This document shows positions 11,398 to 21,703 of a stretch of DNA of 64,000 nt, one piece after another (position 1 is the stretch's first letter; every line of letters starts with the position of its first letter). Position numbers and translations under genes: made by a program. This DNA comes from Abelmoschus esculentus. Its lineage: Eukaryota > Streptophyta > Magnoliopsida > Malvales > Malvaceae. The stretch covers positions 11,005,501-11,069,500 of the forward strand of contig JAUCBN010000042.1 in the NCBI GenBank assembly GCA_035048815.1, read 5' to 3'. The notes under the pieces were generated by a model that worked only from the letters and a program-made list of their open reading frames with translations, did no database searches and was not told the origin of the DNA.

Positions 11398-12915
11398 ATG
11401 GCTTATTACACAAGATTTGCCCCAGCCACTGTTGCAGAAAGATTCAACCGATCATTTGTTGCTTGACAACTATGGGAAGAGCAGGAATTTCAATAGAACA
11501 ATGATATGAACTTCGGCATTGAACCATACCTATTCGATAAGATTCAGCATCAGGATTGAGAGGCTTTCTGTCTACAGCTTCAAGCAGCAAATGCCACAAT
11601 TGTACGGGAATTCTATACACATGGGCCGAGCAAGGACACTCTCTTTGTCCACTGCCGAGGCAAGCCTGTACAACTTGATGCCAAAGTCATCAATGACTTT
11701 TATGGTCTCACACCCACACGAGATGATCATGTCGACTACGTAGACAATATCACCACTTAAGACTACGAGGAGATTAAGGATGAGCTTTGTTACAGTAACA
11801 CTTCATGGGATACCGGTGCTTATAAGGATTCAGTAACACGATAAAGTCTAATACCCGAGGCGAAGATGTGGTATAGGTTTGTCAAAAGATGACTTATCCA
11901 AACCTCTCACAACAACACAATGGATCGCAAAAGACTGGCGTTGATCTAGTCCATCATCAAGAAGAGAAGCATCAACGTTGGAGAGACCATCCTTCACGAA
12001 ATCCATGAATACGGTAAGAAGGAACGTGGACCATTATACTTCCCATGTTTAATCTCTCCTTTGTGTATTAATGCAGGAGTTCCATTCGAAGATACGGATG
12101 AATACACGCCAACTAGGCATGGATGGACAAGAGACTTCTACCACCGAGTTATGCAGATAACACATGCAGAGCCTCTTCAGGCAACACCGCAGCAGTTCAC
12201 TATCGACTTCACTACCGGAGGGCAGTATTCAACAGAAGCATCAACCTCTACTGAGCCGACTGTCGCAGCGGACCCATACCAAGAGATTTTACATAGAATG
12301 ACAGCCATGAACCTTCGTCAACAGAGCTACATGGATTACCAGCGCGACTTCAACAAGTCTCTAGCCAGTATGATACTGCAGAGCTTCCCACATCAAGGGT
12401 CACAATTTCCTGAATTCCCAGCCAATATGTTCGTCACAGTCGCTACTTATACCGATACAACATCTTCCCCAGGATCGCAACCATCTTTTCAGCCACGGCT
12501 ACACCAACAGTTTTATATTGTCGGACCTTCTAGACCAGCAAGGTCTGCCAGAGTATCATCTACTAGCCAAAGGTCATCCAAGAGGCGGGTTGTCTTTAAC
12601 TCTCCTCAAAGAGAACCAATTCCTATTCCCAGTCTTAGTAGGGATACGCTATCTCACGAGATTGATGAATACCACAGTTCATCCCATGAATCAGCAAGAC
12701 CCACTACCACGGTAGGAGGAGGAATAGAAATCATGGACACTGACAAAGAAGGGGATGAGGTTACAGCACCAACGCACCGCACACCGCCCAGTAGAGTGGA
12801 GTCGCATCGGCAAGCCAAACAACAGCAATCACCAAGACAAGAATCCAGGAGAAAGACACCAATAGCAAGGCCCAGGAGAATACTCTGTACAAGCAGCTCC
12901 TCGGAGTCATTATAA
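11398..12915 (+). pseudogene. Third ORF of element B: PF20167-like putative plant transposon protein
   Basis: A single frame of about 505 codons starts MAYYTRFAPATVAERFNRSF and ends with a Ser-rich CTSSSSESL. The PF20167-like core is readable: TIVREFYTHG, LFVHCRGKPVQLDAKVIND, FYGLTPTRDD, DYEEIKDELCYSN, AKMWYRFVKR, KRSINVGETILHEIHEYGK, KERGPLYFPCLISPLC. From 12061 the frame is open for 284 codons and carries a basic, Gln/Ser/Pro-rich tail. Six or so stops break the first half. Those at LWE-like TGG, CAG and CGA sites are single C-to-T or G-to-A changes relative to element A. The function of this domain family is unknown. Its place after the protease, not after integrase, is unusual. Confidence 0.78.
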
Positions 12916-13810
12916 ATAATGCCTTACTGCTATCATCTTTTTCAATATTTAATTGTTGTTTGCTTTATATTTTGAGCATTGAGGATAATGCTCGGTTTGA
13001 GTTTGGGGGAGATTGAAGGTGCAGAAGCACTGTCGAGGCAACCCAATGCCGCGACAATACCATAAAAGGGAGTAAATTTTTACTAAATTTTTTTTAATAT
13101 TCTCTTTTCTTGAATTTATGTTTGTAATCTTGTACTGCCTTATGTCAACTTTGCTTTAGTTTACTCCTTTAAGGCTATAGAAATTTTTTCTCCTTACCAT
13201 GGCCAAGTACTGTTTTGAAGGGATAATCATAGGATACTCATGGAATAAAACTTAGAAGCTTGCTTTAGGGTTAGACAGAAAATAAACACTTTTTGGACTT
13301 GTTTGATTTAAGAGTTCTTTTAATAAACTTAGGTGATAAAGACTTAGAACTTGTTGGAAAAATAACTAGAGGTGCCTATCACCGACTCTAGTTTTGCTCT
13401 CCTTCATGCTAGAGGTGCACGAAATTGGCTCTAGTATGCTAAATAGGTGTTAAGAAAAAAGAATAAACAAGATTTATAAAGAAGAAACACATATCTTGAG
13501 GTGCCCGAAATTGGCTCAAGACTTGTTGTTTTAAGGAGATAGCTAATCCAAGATTCTACTTATCTTAAACTTAGAGTTTATCTAAGAAAGCCTTGAATCA
13601 ACCTTTGTCCATTAAACGCACACACTCACCTAGACCTAGAGTTTATTTCTTAGTAGAAGTCCTTGGGTAAACTAGTGGCTAAAACGGAGAGATAGACATG
13701 ACCATGGTGGGGAGAATAGATGGAAAAGTAAGACCAAAGGAGAGTAAGGTTTAGTAATTTGATGTTAGGCATTGCTTGAGGACAAGCAATAGTTCGAGTT
13801 TGGGGATATT
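12916..13810 (+). other. 3' untranslated region and polypurine tracts of element B
   Basis: Non-coding stretch between the third ORF and the 3' LTR. The polypurine tract is GAGTTTGGGGATA at 13796-13808, abutting the LTR. A second, similar tract, GAGTTTGGGGGAGATTGAAGG-like, lies near 12999-13019. It has no clear counterpart in element A. Confidence 0.6.
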
Positions 13811-15179
13811 TGATGAGTGCCTAAAAGGCAGTTATTAACTACCCTTCTTATGGTACTTTATGCACTTATTATACACAACCTTGAACCGAATCATGAACTT
13901 TTTGCTCAAATATTGGATATTCCGTTATCATCACCTACAAAGTTAATATTTATAGAGAATGCAGATATTATTACAATTTCAGTACATGCAGGAATATCCA
14001 AAGATGAAGCGGTAGAGAAGTTGTGTTAAGGCCGCGGCAGAAGCGTGGCCGCGGCAGAATCTAGTGTGGCAACACTTACAATGGAGGAATATTGAAAGAT
14101 AAAAATATAGAGAATATTCTGGAAGATATAGTGCATCAATTGGACCAGGCTAGCATGCTCAAAGATCAATTCAATGACCATGCAGGAAAACCTTTCTAGA
14201 AGGCGGCAAACTTGGAAATATCAGAATCCTTGAAGAAGCCTTGTTCCCTACTCTAAGTTGAATTCTATTTAGGAAAGGTTTGCCCTAGGTTAAGATTATA
14301 AATATACTAGCCGGCCACATTGTCTAATGGAGCCGATTTGTAGAGAAAACCCTTCCTCCCTAAGAATTGTACTTCCACGATAACATGTTCTAAACTTCTT
14401 AGGGATAGGTGAAGATTGTTGATATTAGTGAGAGGAGATTGATTCTTGTATTCTTGTTCTTATGCAATAAAATCAGAGTTTGCTTATCCTATTTCCATTC
14501 CTTGTTCTTGTATCCAAGCCCGAGAGGGAAGTTTACAAGTAATCTATTTATCTAGCATCGAGAGGTATATATTCACGAAAGGGATAAGTACGGTGTCGAC
14601 GACACTAACTCGGCCTATACCCTTGTGGAGGCACTAAGGGGTAGGTTAAGAGTTTCAGCAGCTAAAAGAATTGTTTGATTGGTTGGTGGTTATCTTTGGT
14701 TTACGCCGAGAGGTATCGTCAAGGACTGAGCATCAACAACACTTTGACTTAGAGATGAGCGAAGTCACTTACGGACACTTTGCTAAACTTTGATACTTCT
14801 GCCCACGAGCAAGAGATTGTCGCAGTAGAGGAGCACCAACATTGTCGAGGCAGTATCTGTAGTACTATCAAAGTAGTGTTGTGCGATTCCATTGGACACG
14901 AAGAAGATCAATTGAATCCACTAATTGACGCAACTGGATCTTACCCACTTTCTCTATAATCGTTCCCAACTCTTTATTTTATATTTTGTTATTTAATTAT
15001 TTAGTTAGATAAAACAAACCATCTTATTTGTGTTTTTATTTTATTCTCAGGAGTAAGGGAATGAAGGAAGACATTAAGTATACCAATCCCTGTGGAGACG
15101 ATACACGATATGCTTATCATTTTATTACTTGACGATGTATACACTTGCACTCAAAATAGCGCTTATACCACGCCTATCA
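13811..15179 (+). repeat. Element B 3' LTR
   Basis: 1369 bp, near-identical in layout to 6841-8210, from TGATGAGTGCC to CGCCTATCA. It is followed by the TCTAA target duplication. Confidence 0.92.
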
Positions 15180-15954
15180 TCTAACTCTCTTGATATTAGA
15201 TAAATGAATTACTTAGAAACTTCTCTCTCGAGTTTGAATGCAAGAACAAGAAATGGCAAGAGGATAAGCAAACTTCGATATTTTTATTATATTGAAACAA
15301 AGAAACAAAATACAATCTTCTCGCACTAATATTCTACAACCTTCAACTAACCCTAAGAAAGATTAGAACATATTGTAAAAAAAGAACACAATTCTTAGGG
15401 TAAAGCTTTCTCTCTAATTCGGCTCTCTCTATACATTGGACGGCTTATGTATTTATAGTCTAGACCTAGGGTAACTTTTTCTAAGTAGAATATAACTTGG
15501 AGTAGGGAACAAGTAATAAAAATATAATATTTCCAAGTTTAATTCTATCTAGAAGACTATTCCCGCGTGGCCTTTGACTTGGTCTTTTCACGTGCTAATC
15601 AGCTCTGATCCAAACGCTTTAAGTCCAAAAATTCTCAGCTCATTTTTCTCTTTCAATCTCCCAGCATCAATACTGGAACTTCTGCTGCCGCGATATTGCT
15701 TCTGCCTTTGGTATTGCTGCTGCCTAAGAAAAGGTTCTGCCTTCGGCATTGTTGATGTCTCGACAGGTATTTCCTGCAACTACAGAAAAATATACCATAG
15801 AGCCTTCTTTTCTCACAAATATTATCTTTATATGTTGTGGTAGCAAAAAGTCAATTATTAAACAATAAGTATATGTATCAAGTCGAATTAGTGGGTAATG
15901 AGTACATATTGTCTAGAAAAAGAATAGTAAATAATAGCCTTTTTAGACACTCAT
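15180..15954 (-). repeat. Element A 5' LTR, U3 part (right of insertion B)
   Basis: Continues the LTR interrupted at 6840 and matches 1-687. The right edge reads GACACTCAT then AAACGCAC. The expected terminal TCA is not intact, so the junction with element C is slightly eroded. Confidence 0.85.
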
Positions 15955-17459
15955 AAACGCACACACTCACAAAACCTTATAGTTTTTCTTCTAGGTATAT
16001 CCTTAGGTAACCGAAAGGTTAAGTCTAAAGAATAGACATAATTATAGTGGAGAGAATAGATGGAAACATAAGACCAAGAGGGAATAGAGTTTGACAAATT
16101 GATGGTTTGTATTGCATGAGGACAAACATAGTTCGAGTTTAAGGGTGTGATAAGTCTCAACTCACTATCACTTTCTACACTTTTCATGGGCATTAATCAT
16201 CAATTCTGCACCTACTTGGACCAATGCATGTACTTAATGTGATATATTTAGGGATTATACTATTAAAGATAATATTTTTAGAAAATGAATACTTTACTGA
16301 ATTTTTATGTCTGTGCAGGAATAAGTATTGTCGAGGCAACAAATTGAGACCGAGGCAGGACCTGATGCCGAGGCAATAGAGGATAAATAGCAATATGGCA
16401 GGCAAACTTAGGAGAAAATTGAGGAGAACGTTGCTGGACAGGAAGCCCAAGGATCAGAGCTAGACAACACGAGGAAAGCCCAAGGACAAGATCACGCGGG
16501 AAAAAGCCTTCTAGAAGAATTAAACTTGAAAATATTTAACCCATATACATGACTTGTTCCTTACTCCAAGTTGTATTCTATTTAGGAAAGGTTTGCCCTA
16601 GGCCAAGCCTATATAAGGCATAGCCATCCAACGGATTAAGAGAGCCCAATTTGAGAGAGTTCACCCTAGGAATAATTCTTCCCATTATGTTCTAAGCTTT
16701 CTTAGGTTTTAGGTGAAAGTTGTTAAGTATTAGTGAGAAGAGATTGTATCTTGTTTTTTATTTCAATGCAATAAAATATCAAAGTTTCCTTACTCTTTAC
16801 CATTCTTTGTTCTTGTATCCAAGCTCGGGAGAGAAGTTTGTAAGTAATCTATTTGTCTAGACTCGGGAGAGTTAGACTCACGAAAGGAGTAAGTACGGTA
16901 TTTGACTTGATTGGAAAATACTAACTCGGCCTAGGACAGGTTGGAGTTTTAGCGGCTAAAAGAAGTGTGTGATTGGTTGTTGGTTATAATTGATTAACGC
17001 TGGGAGGTATCATCAAGGACTAATCATCAATAGTGTTTCGACTTAGGGATAAACGGAGCCATCAAAGGACACTTTACCGAACTTTGGTAAATCTGCCCAA
17101 GAGCAAGGGATTGTCGCGACATAAGACATTATTGTTTATGAGACAGTAATCTACAGTATTGCTGAGGTAGTATAGTGCAATTGTATTGGACAAAAACATA
17201 TCAATCAAATCCACTATACAAACACAACTGGATCCTGCCCTCTTTCTCAATTTGATCTCCTTTTATTCAGTTTTCCTTAATTGCTTTATTTAGTCAAAAA
17301 ATCATCTACTCGTGTTTTTATTTCTTTTTACAGAACAAGAAGATAGAAGAGGATATATTAAGTACACCAATCCCTATGGAGATGATACTCGATAATACTT
17401 ATCACTTATTACTTGCGACGTGTTCACTTGCACTAATTGTACATATTTGACACGCATCA
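15955..17459 (+). mobile_element. Element C: 3' end of a related element (3' UTR, polypurine tract, LTR)
   Basis: Positions 15955-16147 match the 3' UTR of element B (from about 13616), ending in a polypurine-type tract GAGTTTAAGGGTG. The LTR at 16148-17459 (1312 bp) begins TGATAAGTCTCAACTCAC and ends CACGCATCA, with TATATAAG at 16610-16617. It belongs to the TGATAAGT subfamily also seen in D, H and I. The rest of C presumably lies beyond element A, to the left of the window. The right end is inserted into LTR fragment I. Confidence 0.82.
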
Positions 17460-17588
17460 ATATTATCTTTAACAGCAAAATCCCTAAATATATCATATTA
17501 AGTATATGCATTGGTCTAAGTAGGTGTATAATTGATGATTAATGCCCATGAAAAGTATAGAAAGTGATAATGAGTTGAGCACTTATTA
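17460..17588 (-). repeat. LTR fragment I (U3 end, TGATAAGT subfamily)
   Basis: About 129 bp aligning with 24211-24338 of element D's LTR, ending at ACTTATTA where D has ACTTATCA. Element C has inserted into it on the left. On the right it abuts copia gag sequence, so I itself inserted into the copia element. Confidence 0.75.
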
Positions 17589-18286
17589 CCTGTCCTTTGG
17601 GTATAGGCTTACCTTTACCCTTGTACTTTGCCACTGCCTTTCCCTTTCCTTTGTCCTTGTGGACCATCAGAATGGGCTTAAGTCCACCCTTAGACATATT
17701 TTTCTCAGCAGTTCGTAACATGCCAAGTAATTGTGGTAAAGTTTTGTTAATTTCATTCATGTTGAAATTAAGAACAAATTGATTGAAGCTATTCGGTAAC
17801 GATTGTAGAATAATATCAGTAGCCAATTCATCATTGAGAGGAAAGCTTAGCTTTTTCAATATTTGGATATAGACTATCATCTTAATGACATGAGATCCTA
17901 CAGGAGATACCTACCATTTTGCACTAAAATAGAGCTTTAGAGGTCTCATACCTCTCTTGACATGCTTGGTCCTCATATATTTCTTTAAGGTTTTGAATCA
18001 TATCATATAAAACCATGTCTTCATGTTGCTTCTGAAGATTAGGAGTCATGGTAGCAAGCATGAGACATCCGAAATCTAACATGTCATCCATATGTTTCTT
18101 AAACTTGTCTTTGTCAGCTTTAGAAGCATTAGTTGTCGATTCATCTAGAACATATTCTTCAATGACATATTCCTTTCTTTCTCGTTTGAGAATAATTCTC
18201 AAATTGCTGAACCAATCAAGAAAGTTTATGCCATTGAGTTTCTCCTTCTCAAGGAGTGATCGCAATGATATAGTGTTGTTTTTCAT
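17589..18286 (-). pseudogene. Ty1/copia gag (UBN2-type), truncated and frameshifted
   Basis: The start is at 18286 (MKNNTISLRSLLEKEKLNG). It continues NFLDWFSNLRIILK, CLMLATMTPNLQKQHE and DMIQNLKEIYEDQACQERYET, then shifts frame near 17900-17924 and resumes with LATDIILQSLPNSFNQFVLN and a basic Lys/Gly-rich tail (KGKGKAVAKYKGKGKPIPKG). This order is that of copia gag capsid proteins. The coding sequence is cut at 17588 by LTR fragment I, so zinc knuckle, protease, integrase and RT are absent here. Non-functional. Confidence 0.85.
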
Positions 18287-18906
18287 TTAGATCTACAACA
18301 ATGGAAATACATAATATAAATTTATCAATTTCAAATATTATAAATAAGTATTTGTTTATAAAATGCTTCCACTATTTTGTTCAAAACTAAAAAACCCTCT
18401 CGTTTTTTATTTCGAAAAAATTCGACGAAACTTTTTCTAGTGCGTGAGGATCCATAATTCACCAATTTCCTAAATCAGCTTTAGCTTTTCTTTTAGGATA
18501 GAGGTGATTTAGGTAAGTAACCCTTTACTAATTACATCTCATGTAACTCCTCCATTTAGTGAACAATTCTTGTTTGTTCAGTCATCTCATGATTTAACCA
18601 AATACATAGCCTTTAGGCTTTTAATCCTATTAGAACAACAAAACTAAGTTATTACCAATATTTCAACCGACGAATATCACCTGCTTATTCTTCGTGTTTA
18701 ACCAAGATGGAATTATGTGTCAATGCTTGTCAAAACCCACATAAGATCGATCAAGGCCTTAACGAGGGTAAATATTGGACGACTAAATTTAACTTAGATT
18801 AATTTCAGGTAAAACTTTAGCTATCTCATCGTTATTTCTTTTAATTTGGCCCTTATTGATATCATCAACATATACGAGTAGAAGATATATATCATACATT
18901 GCATCA
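18287..18906 (-). other. Copia J leader, non-coding part next to gag
   Basis: AT-rich sequence with no coding signal, upstream of the copia gag. It joins 24339-25163 once element D is removed. Its right end carries the left copy of the CATCA duplication (18902-18906). Confidence 0.5.
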
Positions 18907-19712
18907 TGATGCATGTTGAATATGCGTAATTGGAGTGCAAGTGTACACGTCAAATAATAAATGATAAGTATTATCGATTTATCGTCTCCTCAGGGATTGG
19001 TATACTTAATATGCTTCCTTTGATCTTCTTGCTCTATAAAACAAAAGTAAAACATAAATAAGATTGGGTGTTGCTTAACTAAATAAAATAAACTAAATAA
19101 AGCGAGATCAAATTTGAGAAAGAGGGTAGGATCCAGTTACGTTGTATAGTGGATTCGATTGATTTGCTTCAGTCCAATGCAATTGCACTGCACTGCCTCG
19201 GCAGTACTGCAGATACTGTTTTCGGCAGCGACAGTGTTCTCTGCCGCGGCAATCCCTTGCTCTTGGGCAGATTTACCAAAGTTTGGTAAAGTGGCCTTTG
19301 ATGGATCTGCTTATCCCTAAGTTGAAACACTGTTGATGGTCAATCCTTGATGATACCTCCCAGTGTCAATGAATTATAACCAACAACCAACCCCACACTT
19401 CTTTTAGCCGCTAAAACTCCAACCTATCCCTAGGCCGAGTTAGTATCCTCCAATCAAGTTGAATGCCGTACTTAATCCTTTTGTGAGTCTAACTCTCTCG
19501 AGTCTAGACAAATAGATTACTTACAAACTTCCCTCCCGGGCTTGGATATAAGAACAAAGAATGACAAAGAGTAAGCAAACTTTGATATTTTATTACATAA
19601 AAACAAGAAACAAGATACAATCTCCTCCCACTAATACTCAACAACTTTCACCTAAACCCTAAGAAAGTTTAGAACATAATGAGAAGAATTATTCCTAAGG
19701 TAAACTCTCGTC
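18907..19712 (-). repeat. Element D 3' LTR, U5/R side only
   Basis: Aligns with 23012 to about 23815 of the 5' LTR, starting TGATGCATGTTG after CATCA. The alignment stops in GGTAAACTCTC, where sequence unrelated to the LTR begins. About 520 bp of U3 is deleted. Confidence 0.82.
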
Positions 19713-21196
19713 GTGGTAGCTGAACTCTCGTTGATGTTGCTCGTTGCCCATTGGTGTTGCCTGTTGGTGTTGCCTAAGAGTAAGCAAACTCTCTTTGGTG
19801 TTTCCCGTTGCATTGGATCATTGACTTCTTCTCCTCCTTCATCGTTTATGTCCATTATCTCTGTGCCTCCTTCGTTCTCTCGATCTGCCCCGACATTCTA
19901 GATGCTTGGCTTGGCATCGGATGAACCGTGGTACACGTATTCATCGATTTCCCTTGAAAGACTTCCCATTCGGATTGGGGATCTTTAGGGAGTGCTGAAG
20001 ACTGCCCATCGCTTGGAAGGTCTTCTACTGGCAAATGATGCCTCAATAGTGTATGCTGCCCTAGATGGGCCAGCTGCGTTGAACTGATATTATGTTCTTG
20101 AGGGGAAGAATGGCCTCGACCCTGGGGCTGGAGTAGTTTCTGTGTATGGAGCTGCCATGACGAATATGTTTGTAGGGAATTCTGGAAATTGCGCCTCTTG
20201 GTTAGGAATGTTCTGCATCATCATCTGGGCAAGGGTGCTGTTGAAGTCTCTCTGGTATTCCATATATCTTTGTTGGCAAAGGTCCATAACTGCCATCCTC
20301 TGAAGAATATCTTGATAGGGGTCTACTGCGGCAGGGGCTTCGGCAGTGCCAGGCATCTCTGTCGTATATTGGGTTCCGGCAGTGAAATCAGTAGTGAACT
20401 ACTAAGGTGTTTCCTGGACAGGTTCTGCCTGTGTGATCTGTATAACTCTGTGGTAGAATTCTATTATCCATCCCTGTCGATTTGGTTCATATTCTTCCGT
20501 GTCTGCGACTGGTACTCTTGTAGCAATACACAAACCAGAGATTAAACAAGGGAAATATAAAGGTCCACGTTCCTTCTTACAACAATCGTGAATTTCGCGT
20601 AAAATGATCTCTCCAACATTTATGCTCCTCTTGTTGATGATGGACTGGAAAAGCACCAATCTCTTGCGGTCCACTGTGCTGTTATTGGAGGTGGGGATGA
20701 GTCATCTCTTGACAAAAGTACACCACAACTTGGCCTCAAGCTTTAGACTTTGCCTTGTTACAGAACCTCTATGGGCACCGGTTTCTCAAGGGGTGTTGTT
20801 GTAACAAAGATCATCCTTAATCAATTCGTAGTCTTGGGTGGTGATGTCGTCTATGAACTCGGTATGTATATCAAATTTCGGTGATAGGCCGTAGAACTCG
20901 TTGTTTGCTTTGGCATCAAGGCAGACAGGCTTACCTCAGCAGTAGACGTAGGGATTGTCCTTGCTCGGACCATGTGTATAAAACTCGCGCACTATGGTGG
21001 CATTTGCCTGGTCAGGTTGTAGGCAGAAGAGTTACCTTTTTTGATGTTGAATCTTTTTGAACAAGTAATATTCAATGTCGAGGTTTTCCTCCTCTGATTG
21101 TTGAAATCCTGACTCCTCCCACAACTACCGAGCGATGAATGATCTGTTGAATCGGTCTGCAACAATGGTAGGGGCAAGTCAATTGTATGCTGCCAT
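19713..21196 (-). pseudogene. Third ORF of element D (PF20167-like), 3'-truncated
   Basis: The ATG at 21196 is positioned as in A and B. The frame shows SINVGEIILREIHDCCKKERG, GPLYFPCLISGLC, MPGTAEAPAAVDPYQDILQ and a proline-rich segment, then shifts frame near 20050-20090 and continues to about 19850. The last part of the C-terminal tail (EIMDINDEGGEEVNDP) runs into the deletion junction with the LTR. Stops in the first third mirror those in the other copies. The domain is the same putative plant transposon protein. It is not expected to be functional. Confidence 0.72.
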
Positions 21197-21345
21197 GGAT
21201 GAGTTGTGAAGATTGAGACTTTTGGAAAGATTCTGAAAATTTTAGGAAGACTTGTGAGTAAACAGGAGTATTGTGAGAGCAAGATTTAGTAGAATTCTAA
21301 AGAAATCAAGAATGCAAGAGTGAATAGTTCAAAAGAAGGATGTTG

Positions 21346-21353
21346 CTTATATA
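21346..21353 (-). promoter_or_regulatory. Internal TATA box upstream of the third ORF (element D)
   Basis: TATATAAG on the minus strand, in CTATATAAGCAAC, 150 bp before the ATG at 21196. This is the third instance of the conserved spacing. The LTR TATA box of the same element is at 23867-23874 (CCTATATAAGGC). Confidence 0.5.
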
Positions 21354-21703
21354 GGTCTTGGCTTTGTAGCCATTTAAACTATTAGCCGTTTTGAATTTAC
21401 TTTCCGTTAGCATTTATTGCTGCGATGTAAGACTTGGCAGATAGCCGTTACACTATTTCTGCTCGTTGGGATAGTTGCGGCTTCTGACACTGTTTACTGC
21501 CTTGGTAAAATTCCTGTTGTGAACTATTTCTCCTTTATTCTTGCTTTATTGTTCTAACCTAAAAAGATAAACATAAAGAAACATTCAAGTAATGAGAAGA
21601 TAATTATTCCTAACACCTTAATTAAGAGAATTCATGAAAATACCAAATAGAATAAAAGATAAAATTAATATAAAATAAGAATATAAAGAAAACTTATGAA
21701 GGG

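Larger units (their letters stand above)
6841..15179 (+). mobile_element. Element B: complete pol-less Athila-like LTR retrotransposon
   Basis: This is the most complete element in the window (8339 bp). It has a 5' LTR (6841-8210), a perfect tRNA-Asp primer site, gag-protease (8342-10876), an internal TATA box, a third ORF (11398-12915), a polypurine tract and a 3' LTR (13811-15179). It is flanked by a perfect 5-bp target duplication TCTAA (6836-6840 and 15180-15184) inside the LTR of element A. Both copies of the LTR begin TGATGAGTGCC and end CGCCTATCA. The internal region is 5.6 kb with no pol enzymes. Layout matches element A, so loss of pol predates both insertions. Confidence 0.92.
1..15954 (-). 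mobile_element. Element A: pol-less Athila-like LTR retrotransposon, split by element B
   Basis: Read on the minus strand, this element has a 5' LTR (15954 to 15180, then 6840 to 6258), a tRNA-Asp-type primer site (6251-6234), a gag-protease frame (6134-3570), a roughly 520-bp spacer, a third ORF (3048-1507), a polypurine tract (700-688) and a 3' LTR running off the left edge. Positions 6841-15179 belong to a later insertion, element B, flanked by TCTAA on both sides. There is no reverse transcriptase, RNase H or integrase anywhere in the 5.57 kb internal region, so it could not move without help. The protease and primer-site type point to the Athila side of Ty3/gypsy. The left end and target-site duplication lie outside the window. 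Confidence 0.85.
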
